Assembly: GCF_009870125.1 (NCBI RefSeq)
Contig: NC_046681.1
Coordinates: 9,189,001 to 9,253,000, forward strand
Origin: Drosophila pseudoobscura
Taxonomy: Eukaryota; Arthropoda; Insecta; Diptera; Drosophilidae
Direction: 5' to 3'
Length of the DNA stretch: 64,000 bases
Shown here: piece after piece, positions 29,596-41,200 of the stretch
Layout of the letters: each line of letters starts with the position of its first letter
Position numbering within the stretch: the first letter of the stretch is position 1
The notes under the pieces: generated by a model
Seen by the model: only the letters and a program-made list of their open reading frames with translations
Told to the model about the DNA's origin: nothing
Databases searched by the model: none
Made by a program: the position numbers and the translations under genes

Positions 29596-30787
29596 TAGGC
29601 CTGCGTGGCCTACGTGACCCCGCGTGACCAGCACACACCCCCGAACACTGACCAACAGACATCGGGAGTAGTAGAAGCAAGTCTGTTTATTAGCAATCTT
29701 GATGCAATCAGGGATCTAGCTACTTTTGAAATAATTAAATGTGTACAGGAGATACTTTTAGCGCACTCACTTGACCACTCCTTTCTCATTGGACTTCTGT
29801 TTAACCTGACCCCCACACAAATGTGACTACGTTCTGTGCGCCTTATGTGCCATATTCACTGATCGCCAGCCAGCCCTCACCCTTTGTGACGGCCCATATT
29901 TTTGCGTCCTAGTTGGACCTATTTATGCGCACAGCGCTGTAGCTGCAGCTAATCTGCATACGGTTGAAAAGAATTAGAAAAACACTAGAAAGCTTTGGTC
30001 GGTCGAGCATGCTTATATGCTTTAGATTATCGTGTTTATCTTATCTAGCGATTGTGCTTTAAATGCGTGGAAAGCTAAAGCCGACGCGCAGCCCTAGATC
30101 ATTCGATCTGTGCTAACGTGAAGTGCATAGTGAAGGTCAGTTTTCTGCAAACAAATGAGTAGAAGCAGAAAGAATATTGTTCTTCAGAGACTTCAGACTG
30201 TATGTGAGCCCGAGGGCGTTTGAATGTTTGAAATAACAGTTACGTTATCAGTCAGATACACGGACGCATGCTTTGAGTAATGCTACGTTGTGAAAATGGT
30301 CAAGGGTTAACACCAAGAAGAAATATCGGCTTTTAACATGGTCGGGTAAATTGGTGCTCTAAACAACCACATTACACCTTGACATTCGTATACAAAAACG
30401 GCAGATTTCTTGTAGAAGACCTTGGACAGACTGAGCTTACTTCTGCCTGAAGTAGGTTCTTTATATGGTTAATTCTTTATGAAATACGGAGATGTTTATT
30501 ACGAGTAGGTGGGACAAACAATGTATAAATGGCCTATTAAAATCTAGTTAACAAGCTAATAGACTTTCTTGTCCTAAAAAGCTCGCCTGGTAATAAAAGC
30601 AAGCGTAGCATATATGTTCATATGATGAAGCTCTACACGATTTTCGAGCGTATGATCGATGAGGGAGAGATATAAATTAGTGGTTTTCTCAGACTTGTGT
30701 AAAGGAATAGTTAAACTCCTGGCCGATCAGTTGTTGGTTGCATTCTTTATCACCACTTAGCAGCGCTCGCTGAACGATCCATAGAAT
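29596..30787. other. Intergenic region between PICK1 fragment and SLC19 copy 2
   Basis: No supportable gene. The last 200 bp match the upstream region of SLC19 copy 1 (AAGGAATAGTTAAAC and CTCGCTGAACGATCCA blocks in both). A short CT/AC-rich segment lies at 29605-29660. Confidence 0.5.
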
Positions 30788-32130
30788 ATGGAATACTGGC
30801 TGAAGGTCTCGCTGCTGCTCTGCACTTTCGGCTTCCTTCGCGAGATGCGGCCATCGGAGCCGTATGTAACCGAATATCTAGCCGGAGACTATGGTAATCT
30901 GACCACCGAGCAGGTTTACCAGAAAGTCTATCCCTTTGGCACGTACTCGGTGCTAGCGCAATTGGTGATTGTGTTCCTCATCACGGATCTGGTGCGGTAC
31001 AGGCCGGTGATCGTTCTGTCCGCCGTTGCTGGGATCGTGCTGTTCGCCATGCAGATATGGTGCGATACCCTGGGAATGCTGCAGGTTGCCCAGCTCTTCT
31101 ATGGCTTCTTCACGGCCGCCGAGGTGGCCTACTACACGTACATCTATGCCAAAGTGGACAAGGAGCGCTATCAGATCGTCACCGGACACACGCGTGCGGC
31201 GATCTTGAGCGGAAAGTTTCTGGGCGGAGTGGTGGCGCAGGTTCTGGTGTCTACCGACAGCATGGATTACGGGGAGCTGTACTACATATCACTGACCACA
31301 CAGATCATATCGCTGGGTGTGTCTCTGATCTTGCCCAGCGTGCCACGTAGTCTGTATTTCTATGCGAATGATGCCAGTCGGAGTCCGACGCTTGGTGGCG
31401 ACGAGAATGAGCCAAAATTCTCAATGAAAATGGCTTGTCGCCTGTTGTGGTATCACCTGGTGTCCTCCTACTCTAACCCCATTGTCCTGCAATGGAGTGT
31501 GTGGTGGGCCCTGGCCATCTGTGGTCAGATTCAGGTAATCTCCACCTGAATATCATTATTTTTGGTCCTCTAGTAATCAGATTTCTGTTCGAATAGGTGA
31601 TATCGTACATTCAATTCTTGTGGAAGGAGGTGGCGCCCAAAAATCTGAGCGTCTACAATGGCGGTGTGGAGGCAGTGGCCACTCTCCTGGGCGCCGTAGG
31701 AGCCATTGTGGCGGGTATGCTCAACTCGAACAAGAGACGTAGCTTCTACATGCTATGCAACTCCATTTGCGCTGCCGTTCTGGGCGCTCTCCTGCTCTTT
31801 GCCTCACAAACCACTTTCCTCTGGGTGGCATACGTCAATTATATGCTTTTCTGCGCCATCTTCTTCTTCATTATCACTGTGGCAGGAGCCATTGTGGCCG
31901 AGAATCTGGTGGAGGACAGCTTTGGCCTCGTCTTCGGCATCAACACTTTGGTGGGTCTCTTGTCGCAAACGATCCTTATCATAATCGTGGTGGAACCTGA
32001 TCCGGGCTTTGGCTTGGGCCTGCGAGATCAGTATCTAGTCAACGGAGGCTATTTCCTCTGCTTGGGGGGAATCTTTGGACTCTGGATTCTCATTGCAAAA
32101 ATACGTGCGCTTTGCAATAAAGTGGAGTAA
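30788..32130 (+). CDS. SLC19-family vitamin carrier, tandem copy 2
   Basis: Exons 30788-31534 and 31597-32130 encode 425 aa plus stop, with the same intron position and almost the same intron sequence as the copy at 27493. The membrane topology and the motif LREMRPSEPYVTEYLAGDY are intact. Changes cluster in the large central loop (ASRSPTLGGDENEPKFSMKM versus PSPTPGGEEKVPQFSLKK) and at the C-terminus (AKIRALCNKVE). Both copies look functional. Confidence 0.92.
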
Positions 32131-32516
32131 ATGGAAGTCCATCAATAATAGTTCCTGGATAGACTCATTCCAAAAAGTATGATAAAGTGGTATTAGGGTT
32201 ATAAATGTAGTACTTTTAGTAGTTTTGGAGTATATTTTCAAAAATCGGGACATTTTCAACAGAAAATCGTGGTTTTGGCAGCAAATTTCTATAAAACACA
32301 CATACGATGTGTGAGACTGTGTCCGTCCGACAGAATAGACTATATAAGTTACGCGAGTGCGAATTTCCATAAATGTTAAGGAACATTTTTCTTTTTGAAG
32401 GATTTTATATATATATTAAGAGAAATACGAGAAGCAAGTCGGCTATGAAGTTGGGTAGTTGTTATTTATTTATTGTTGTATTGTTGCTTTTAAAACAAAG
32501 TGAAAATTAAGTATTG
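32131..32516. other. Short convergent spacer
   Basis: Between the 3' ends of SLC19 copy 2 and the proteasome-like gene. Nothing recognisable. It does not resemble the spacer after SLC19 copy 1, so the duplicated DNA is interrupted here. Confidence 0.5.
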
Positions 32517-33336
32517 TTAGTCAAGGTAGGTAGAGGTGGCATAGAACTCATCGACAGTATTAGAGTCCATACACTCGAAACCCTCCGGATAGGCAATGCC
32601 AATTTGGATGACTTCGGTAGGCATGGGATCCTCCTCTTCGTCATCATCGTCACCATCCTTCAGCTCCGCCTCCTTCTCCTCATATCCTTTCTTTAAAGCC
32701 AGCAGTGCAGTATCAATGGCATCTTCTATCTTGAGACTCTCAGTGAACCGGTTTTCCAAGAAGCTTGTGCATATGCCTGCATTACGGCCCAGGGCAATGG
32801 CCTTTCTGTTCGAGTGGGTACCGTTGGCACTACAATCGTACAGATGCGGCACCCCCTTGTCACAGCCGGCGATCAGTAGAGAGACTCCAAAGGGTCGCGC
32901 GCTCGCCATTTGTGTGTATTCCTGCATGAGGATGACCATGCAATGCGCCACTTCCTTCACTTTGACCGCAGAGCCATTGCTCAGGCTATGGGGGAGTAAT
33001 TGTAATCATCAACAATGATCAACGAAAATCTAAACGAGACAATTACTTATTCTGGATGGAACATCTCTGGGCATGATTTTTGAGAATTCGAAAGTCGCCA
33101 CTCAGTCCAGAATAGGCCATTCCTATCATAGTGTTTATTGGGGCCACGTGCGGCATGCCGCGCGGCTCCATCAGTTCCGAAGTCTTTCGCGTTGCGGTGC
33201 CAATGACGACGCCTTCTGATGCGACGATGCCCACTGAAGTGCTGCCTTTGGAAACTGCCTTCAATGCATACGACGATTGCTCCACAGTTCCCGCAGAACC
33301 AAAGACGCTTGGGGAAAACTTGAACTTTTGATCCAT
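32517..33336 (-). CDS. Divergent 20S proteasome alpha-2-like subunit
   Basis: Exons 33047-33336 and 32517-32985 give 252 aa. The alpha-subunit N-terminal helix is altered (FSPSVFGSAGTVEQSSYALK where Prosalpha2 has FSPSGKLVQIEYAL), but the core follows alpha 2: SKGSTSVGIVASEGVVIGTA, IGMAYSGLSGDFRIL, MQEYTQMASARPFGVSLLIA. The usual C-terminal part carries an acidic insert, KDGDDDDEEEDPMPTEV, and a different tail. Alpha subunits form the gate rings of the 20S core. Drosophila has testis-specific paralogues of several of them, so a male-germline variant is a plausible reading. It sits between SLC19 copy 2 and the palindrome, DNA that is absent from the duplicated sister segment. Confidence 0.88.
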
Positions 33337-33639
33337 TTCTATACATAAGATAATTCAACATAAATGTTAAAGTTGACTTCCCAATAGTCGGCCTACTAGA
33401 CTAGTCTTTACACTCACTAGCTGTTAAAACTCCACGCTTTTTCACTTGATTTCCGAGAAATTTTTTGATTTTGCCGGATCGATACTGCATCTACGATCCA
33501 GCAACTGGTGTATTATTTATTTACCTGCACTTTTTACGACGTACGTGCTTCCTTCCAGCTCTATTGGCCGAGATCCTCTCAGTTATTAAGTTATTATTTA
33601 TTTATTTACTTTATTTAAAATTCCTTCCTTTAATTTTAG

Positions 33640-34410
33640 CAGGTTGCCCCCTCTGGTGGCCAGGAATACCTCTGGTCTTCCGGTGCGAGTGTGCGCTCGA
33701 TGACGGCTGTCCACTCCACTCCCTCGGGACATGATTCCTGTCGCGATAGGCTGTGGCCTGATTCACTTACTCGAATGTCGTCCAGCCACTGCCATGGTCC
33801 TCTGCCTTGCGTCCCACGCTGTTTTCTCCGCGGGTGATTCCGCCGTAGCTCCTCGTCCTGTCTGAAAGTCCAAGAGATGTTCTCCTGGCTGGACCGAGGC
33901 ACACCGGCTGTCCTGCGTGCCATAGCCATGATGCCGCGTCTGTGTTGCTGAGTCGAGCGTCCCGTCCACTGCAGCAGAGACCAGTTATCGACGGCGGAAT
34001 TGTTGGTTCACGCCCACGGGAAATAATGTCAACAATCCCGACATTGATACGCCGCCGACTCAAGCACTGGGCTTCAGCTTCGAGACGTGTAAGTGAATCA
34101 GCATATAAGTGTGGTTATATTTTAAAATACATATATCTTCCTTCACAGATGACTTATGTACTCTACGCTTTGGCAGAAACCGAGTCGTATCCGATTTCCC
34201 ACCGCCAGACGGAGCCCTGCCCAGATTACCGAGGCCAATTCAACACAGACGGAGTCCGATCCCAGCCAGACAGAATCGTACCCCAGCAGGATAGAAGCGC
34301 ACCTCTTGCAAGATCCGACAAAATCAAGTCATCGTCATCTTGGAAATGGCCATCAAGGACTTTGACTGTGGCAACTATGGGAGCGGCTACGCGGGCTACT
34401 AGATTCTAGA
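33640..34410 (+). other. Gene-like unique segment in left palindrome arm
   Basis: It contains splice-like signals (an AG acceptor before 33642, a GTAAGTG donor at about 34089, a CTTCACAG acceptor at about 34148). One frame would read ...NNPDIDTPPTQALGFSFET joined to YDLCTLRFGRNRVVSDFPPP. I do not recognise the product and cannot tell a coding exon from captured non-coding DNA. The right arm (36880-37600, minus strand) is its copy, with a few indels that shift the downstream frame relative to this one. Confidence 0.35.
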
Positions 34411-34555
34411 TAGATCTCATCGTTGTTAGGTTTAAGGATATACAAAGCTATACATTTAGAAAGTAGATATTAATGCTGTACACTTGTTTATTTATTTATA
34501 CTAAGTTAAATAATGATGAATAAAAGTATTGAAAAATTATCCTTGCTGTATCCTG

Positions 34556-35606
34556 TATCGGAGAAAGGATCCCGACTACAAAAAGGAGTGGCATGCCCAG
34601 ATCGGCTCACAAATAGAGGAGAAAACTTAATATTTTTTATTGGGGAAAATGTCCTTGATCCTTGATAAGGACTACCAAATCAGGGACATTTTTCGGATCA
34701 CAGGACAGCGTCTCACGTTCCGATCGGGTCCCAAATAGCCGAGAAAACTGAAAAAAATGTCCTTGACCATTGGTCCTGGATAAGGACTCCACTAGATTAA
34801 GGATGTTATTACAGACACAGGAAGCCGTCGCATGTTCCGATCGAGCCACAAAAAGCCGAGAAAACTAAATATGCATAGTTCGGGTCGTTGGAGTCCTTAC
34901 CGAAGGACCAAGGACATTTTTCTGATCACGGGGGCCATGGCACGTCCTGATCGGCCCACAAATAAGGGAGAAAACAAGATAAATATGTCTGGAGTAAATA
35001 TCCTTGATCCTTGGTCCTTGATAAGGACTCCAGCAAATAAGGGAATTTTTTCCGATCACAGGAAGCCGTCGCACGCACAGATCGGCCCATAAATAACGGA
35101 GAAAATGAATACCTTTGATCCTTGATATCCTTGGTCCTTGAAAAGGACTCCATCACATCAAGGACATTTTTCTGATCACAGGAAGCCGTCGCACGTCCTT
35201 ATCGGGCCACAAATAAGGGAGAAAACAAGATAAATATGTCTGCAGTAAATATCCTTGATCCTTGGTCCTTGATAAGGACTCCAGCAAATAAGGGACATTT
35301 TTCCGATCACAGGAAGCCGTCGCACGCACAGATCGGCCCATAAATAACGGAGAACATGAATACCTTTGATCCTTGATATCCTTGGTCCTTGAAAAGGACT
35401 CCATCACATCAAGGACATTTTTCTGATCACAGGAAGCCGTCGCACGTCCTGATCGGGCCACAAATAAGGGAGAAAACAAGATAAATATGTCTGGAATAAA
35501 TATCCTTGATCCTTAGTCCTTGATAAGGACTCCAACAAATCAGGGACATTTTTCCGATCACAGGAAGCCGTCGCATGTCCCGATCGGTCCTCAAATAACG
35601 GGAAAA
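34556..35606. repeat. Tandem array of ~120-131 bp repeats, left arm
   Basis: About nine monomers, each with the box GGAAGCCGTCGCAC followed by GATCGG, a GATAAGGACTCC segment and AAGGATCAAGG-type half-palindromes. Box starts near 34819, 34936, 35061, 35181, 35312, 35432 and 35562 show alternating spacings of 120 and 131, i.e. a 251-bp two-monomer higher-order unit at the inner end; outer monomers are more diverged. ORFs run through the array but the 251-bp period is not a multiple of three, so they are not conserved coding units. Confidence 0.88.
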
Positions 35607-35612
35607 CCACAC

Positions 35613-35823
35613 ACAAAAAAACTCCCGTCAAATGGCCAAAATCTGGATGGGATACCAGGCGAACATAAATCAGCAGAAGGTAACTGAATTTTTTTGAAAA
35701 ATTTATGGTCCCCTAAAAGTATGCACCACATTTTTTTTGCACTTGCTACAGTTGCTTGCTGCTGATTTCTGTTCCCCTGGTATCCCATCCAGATTTTGGC
35801 CATTTGACGGGAGTTTTTTTGTT
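35613..35823. mobile_element. 211-bp fold-back element (MITE-like) in the palindrome centre
   Basis: Its own terminal inverted repeats of about 68 bp (35613-35680 and 35755-35823) begin ACAAAAAAACTCCCGTCAAA and include GGCCAAAATCTGGATGGGAT; only about 75 bp lie between them. It has no coding capacity. The flanks CACAC and ATGTACGG give no clear target duplication. The family is unknown to me. It occupies most of the palindrome's loop. Confidence 0.75.
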
Positions 35824-35893
35824 ATGTACGGTGGCGCCCCTATCGGTGATTTCTTGAACTACATTTTCAAATATAACAAATTACAAGCCCGTT

Positions 35894-36690
35894 ATGTTTT
35901 CTCCGTTATTTGAGGCCCGATCGGGACATGCGACGGCTTCCTGTGATCGGAAAAATGTCCCTGATTTGTTGGAGTCCTTATCAAGGACCAAGGATCAAGG
36001 ATATTTACTCCAGACCTATTTATCTTGTTTTCTCCCTTATTTGTGGCCCGATCAGGACGTGCGACGGCTTCCTGTGATCAGAAAAATGTCCTTGATGTGA
36101 TGGAGTCCTTTTCAAGGACCAAGGATATCAAGGATCAAAGGTATTCATGTTCTCCGTTATTTATGGGCCGATCTGTGCGTGCGACGGCTTCCTGTGATCG
36201 GAAAAATGTCCCTTATTTGCTGGAGTCCTTTTCAAGGACCAAGGATCCAGGATATTTACTCCAGACATATATATCTTGTTTTCTCTCTTATTTGTGACCC
36301 GATCGGGGCGTGCCATGGCCCCCGTGATCAGAAAAATGTCCTTGGTCCTTCGGTAAGGACTCCAACGACCCGAACTATGCATATTTAGTTTTCTCGGCTT
36401 TTTGTGGCTCGATCGGAACATGCGACGGCTTCCTGTGTCTGTAATAACATCCTTAATCTGGTGGAGTCCTTATCCAGGACCAATGGTCAAGGACATTTTT
36501 TTCAGTTTTCTCGGCTAGTTGGGACCCGATTGGAACGTGAGACGCTGTCCTGTGATCCGAAAAATGTCCCTGATTTGGTAGAGTCCTTATCAAGGATCAA
36601 GGACATTTTCCCCAATAAAAAATATTAAGTTTTCTCCTCTATTTGTGAGCCGATCTGGGCATGCCACTCCTTTTTGTAGTCGGGATCCTT
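35894..36690. repeat. Tandem array of ~120-131 bp repeats, right arm (inverted)
   Basis: About seven monomers in the opposite orientation to the left array (GTGCGACGGCTTCC boxes near 35930, 36060, 36180, 36421 and degenerate ones at 36310, 36541, 36660). It has one 251-bp higher-order unit fewer than the left arm. Confidence 0.88.
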
Positions 36691-36879
36691 TCTCCGATAC
36701 AGGATACAGCAAGGATAATTTTTCAATACTTTTATTCATCATTATTTAACTTAGTATAAATAAATAAACAAGTGTACAGCATTAATATCTACTTTCTAAA
36801 TGTATAGCTTTGTATATCCTTAAACCTAACAACGATGAGATCTATCTAGAATCTAGTAGCCCGCGTAGCCGCTCCCATA

Positions 36880-37933
36880 GTTGCCACAGTCAAAGTCCTT
36901 GATGGCCATTTCCAAGATGACGATGACTTGATTTTGTCGGATCTTGCAAGAGGTGCGCTTCTATCCTGCTGGGGTACGATTCTGTCTGGCTGGGATTGGA
37001 CTCTGTCTGTGTTGAATTGGCCTCGGTAATGCTGGGCAGGGCTCCGTCTGGCGGTGGGAAATCGGATACGACTCGGTTTCTGTCAAAGCGTAGAGTACAT
37101 AGGTCATCTGTGAAGGAAGATATATGTATTTTAAAATATAACCACACTTATATGCTGATTCACTTACACGTCTCGAAGCTGAAGCCCAGTGCTTGAGTCG
37201 GCGGCGTATCAATGTTGGGATTGTTGACATTATTTCCCGTCGGCGTGAACCAACAATTCCGCCGTCGATCACTGGTCTCTGCTGCAGTGGACGGGACGCT
37301 CGACTCAGCAACACAGACGCGGCATCATGGCTATGGCACGCAGAAGGACAGCCGGTGTGTGCCACGGTCCAGCCAGGAGAACATCCCTTGGACTTCCTGA
37401 CAGGACGAGGAGTTACGGCGGAATCACCCGCGGAGAAAACAGCGTGGGACGCAAGGCAGACGGTCATGGCAGTGGGCGGACTCAAAGGTCGCCCAGCCAA
37501 TCGCGACAGGAATCGTGTCCCGAGTCAGTAGCCGTCATCGAGTGCACACTCGTTCATATGAACCGAAACACCAAAGGTATTTCTGTCCACCGGACAGGCC
37601 GACCTGCTCAAATGAAAGGAAGAATGATATGAAGTAAATGAATAAATAAGAACTTAATAACTTTACCTGGCGGGTTAAAAGGAGGCTTAGGAGTTTTCGG
37701 CCTGAAATGAAAAAGATAAACAGGGGGGAAAACAAGGAAAACTTACCGGTCAGAGCCGATGAGGTAAAGCTTGATTCAATAGGGAAGGCGATGTCGGTAA
37801 TGGCTGACTGCTTGTGCTGCGGTGGTAGACGTACGACAGAGCTGAAAATCGTGGGATCTAATCCAGAATGTTCGTTTGCGTCATGTTCGGTGTATGAGCT
37901 ATAAATTATCAATGTTTTGTATAAAATCGTCAT
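36880..37933 (-). other. Gene-like unique segment in right palindrome arm, extending beyond it
   Basis: Inverted copy of 33640-34410. Outside the palindrome the same strand stays open to an ATG at 37933 (MTILYKTLIIYSSYTEHD) with two possible short introns (donors GTAAG near 37747 and GTAAAG near 37668). The right copy reads SITEANSTQTESNPSQTESY before a stop. It might be the parent gene of the palindrome arm. The product is unrecognised. Confidence 0.35.
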
Positions 37934-38244
37934 TCATCAGCGAACCGAATTTTATATGCCCTAGCAATTCCATTGAATGCGTATTTATTTAAGTTTTCTT
38001 ATTGCCAATATATTGGATTTGATTTAAACCTTATTACATTTAAGTAAGTTAGTGATAACTATTAAAATATATATTTTATGAATTTTATTAATTTGTATTA
38101 TATGATCGCTCCTGATTTTGACAAATTATTTGTAGTTTTCCCAGATATGAGAGCCTTGGCGACTCTATCAGCTGCATACAAATTTGAGATGGGGCTTTTT
38201 TGTAAACACATTTATTAAACACACAATTGTACTATACAGAGAAC

Positions 38245-41200
38245 TTATTGCAACAGCAGATCCATCTCTTCGGCATTCGATGACATCAAATCGCGCTCCA
38301 GACTAGTGGAGGCTGCATTGGCCTGATTCAGAAACAGATCAAAGTCGTAGCCATCGTTTTGGGCCGAAATGGAATCTTTTTGGTTGCTAATGGTTTGCGG
38401 ATTGGATAGCAGGTCCACATCGTAGAGACCCAATTCCTTAAGCAGCGTTTCATTTTCCGTGCTATTTGATTCTGGCGCAGCAGTGGACTCCACGGATTCC
38501 TTGATTTCCACATTAATGATGGCTGCCGGCTGCTCGACAGCCTCGAGGCCACAATCAATATTGGGTGGACGCGCATTGGGATTGGCATTGGCTTCGATCT
38601 CATCATCATCCAGCTCTTGGGGCTTCAGAGTGCTGGACTTGTATTGAAAGTCGGTTTCCTTGAAATCCACCTCGATGGGGAAGAGCGGCGGCAGGGATTC
38701 CAGGCGCTCCACCAGGCTTCGATGCAGTTCGGCCAGACTCTCGAGAAGGCTTCGCAGCTGTTTGTTCAGATCCATGGCATGCTTGCACTCTAGCAGCTCC
38801 ATTTTCTCGAGGACATCTGTGCGCAATTTGGCAAACTTACTGCGCGCGTCCATGCGACAGCGCAGGATCAGACGGTACTCATAGTTGCCTGTCTCGACGC
38901 GGTAGAGCGGCTCCTGGAGCGAGGCGAAGCCATGCTCCTCATCGTCCATCTCTTTGACCTTCAGGCAGTAGGAGAGGTATGTGAATTTGGCATCCGCATA
39001 GCGACGCACCGTAAGCTTTGTATCCGGTATCGCCTTGTTTAGATATGTCCCAAGATCGGCCAGGACTGGCTTGATCTGTTTGATAATGCCCAAGCCGTCC
39101 TTCTCCAGCGTCCGATGGAACTCGCCAAAGGTGCGAAAGGCTTCCGACGCCCGTTGTTGCGGCTCGTGCGCTGAGATCTGAGTGAAGCAATCGCCAAACG
39201 ACTTGTACGTCTGCAACAGGTCATAGTAGGCCTTCAACATACGGCGGGCATGCTCGACCAGACCCTTGTACATCAGTTCGGTGCCCTCCAGCTCCTCCAG
39301 CCGCTTGACCAGCGAATCGTTGCACAATATGGCACGTGACAGTCCCAAAGTATCCGCCGTATTGCTTGACATGTTGTCCACGATCCGATGCTTCAATTTT
39401 TTGAGAATGATGTCCAGAGTTTTACCCTGTTCCGGATCCGCGTGGAGTTTGTTATAGTGTACGATCACCTCATCGGTGGCCGTTTGTATCATTTTGGCCA
39501 CCTCCACTTTCGTCTTGCCCTTCACACTGACGGAATTCACAGCCAGCAGCTCGTCACCCGACTGGAGGGATCCCTCGCGTGCGGCGGGCGTCCCATCGAA
39601 AATCTGTGGGTAAAATGTTGGAAACTTTGAATCACATTCGAATATATATTCTGGGAGTTAACATTCTAAATTTCCTTTCAGTTGTAGCAGTTGATCGGTA
39701 ACCACAAAAAAATTAAACAAAAATTCAAAAATTATGACCATCAGCAACTGGTACAAGTGGATCGATGTGGACTTCAACAGCACTCCACGTAGGCTAAGCA
39801 AAAAGCCAGAGACTATTCCTCGCTGCGATCAGTTGGACGGCAAAATAAGGGCCATCCTACTGGAGCAGAGCGCCAATATGCTGAGGTTTAGTCGCAAACA
39901 AGCCGGCGTGGACAGCCAAAAGCGAAAGCCGAAAAAACCTAAGCTCGGGAAACTGACGCCCAGTGTCTACGAATTTCAGAAAATTTACGAAAATCGCAGG
40001 AAGGACCTCTGCGAGCGGTGGGACAGGGCCACACGAACCGAGAACCAGTTTCACAGCACTCCAATGCCCAATTTTAACCGCTTACACAAGCGCCTGGAGA
40101 AGATGAGAAGTAGCTTGGGATCTGGTCAAGTCCTGACCAAACCACGCACGCCCCATACTCTGGTCATGTCCATGCAGGCTGAGTTGAGGCGTAAGCGTGA
40201 AATAAAGGAACTAAAGAAGAAGACGAAACCTAAGTTCGTTCCAAAAATCAATCGGTATCCGTTGCCCAAATTGTACCGACAGCCCTTTATTCCCCGCATC
40301 GAGTCGTCCACTATCCAGGTCAAGCCCTTCAATTTACGCAGCGAGGAGCGGGGCAAACGTCGGAAACAGTTCGATCAGCAAATCAATCGGAAGATGACAG
40401 AGCGCAGTCAAAAAGAGGCCATGGAATGGGTCAAACGAGAAGAGGAAGAGTACTTGAAGCAGCGCCTGAAGACAGTATTCAAGGCTACGCCTAATCCCTG
40501 GAAACGCACAAAGGCAATCACTGATGCAATCAGCCATCAGTGATGGATCTTTGGGTATTAGTTTACTGGTTTCCCATTCTTTCCACTTTTATCAGTTGAT
40601 TTTGGCTATAACAAACAGACATACCTGTACAATATATAGGCAGGGACACATGGGTGCTCCACCGCCAATGCTGATGCCAATCAAGTTGCTCTGATCCTTG
40701 GTAATGACGACGGCATTAGTGGTGACCGTCATACCCCTGATAAAATCGGAAAGAAACTAATTTTAATTAAAAAAATATATATGTAGATTTTAATTGCTAG
40801 ACTGAAGCGTGCTCTATACGATATATTATAACTAATTGAATAGGTGTGAATGGGTGTATGCATGTATGTATATACTCGTACCAGCCTTATGGTGTACTCA
40901 CATAGTAGATGGGTGCAGTTTTCTAAATAGCCATGTTACCTGTTCTAGCAAGGCCATTGGATAATAACAAAGTTACCTACGGCTGTTGATGGGGACAGTT
41001 TAAGCTAAGGCATCATGATACTATCGATGACGGTGGTGGCCCCAAGAGGGGCCGAAGGAAACCTCTTAACAACAAAATTCAAAGAATACTCGTTCCTTTT
41101 TTATAGTATATAGCTCTAAGCCTAGGTCTAAATTCGAGTTAGTGGAGTATAAGCATCTAGACATCTACACACAAACGAAAACCATAATTTTCCTTAATTC

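Larger units (their letters stand above)
33582..37661. repeat. 4.1 kb palindrome (long inverted repeat) with tandem-repeat-filled arms
   Basis: Left arm 33582-35606 and right arm 35894-37661 are inverted copies, about 95 percent identical by eye in the outer unique part (33640-34440 against 36840-37600) and similarly close in the inner repeats. A 287-bp spacer separates them. From outside in, each arm has a T-rich stretch with an AG acceptor-like site, 750 bp of unique sequence with a 60-70 bp GT-AG intron-like interval, an AT-rich 100 bp, and an array of about 120-130 bp tandem repeats. The left arm is about 257 bp longer, mostly from two extra repeat monomers. No transposase or terminal target duplication is seen. 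Confidence 0.92.

Noticed and set aside
35153-36297. ORFs of 70-110 codons through the palindrome tandem repeats
   Set aside because: The repeat period (120+131 bp) is not a multiple of three, the ORFs change frame between units and appear on both arms as mirror images; they are by-products of the satellite.
34556-36690. CRISPR-like regularly spaced repeats
   Set aside because: Monomers are contiguous 120-131 bp satellites in a eukaryote with no unique spacers or cas genes.
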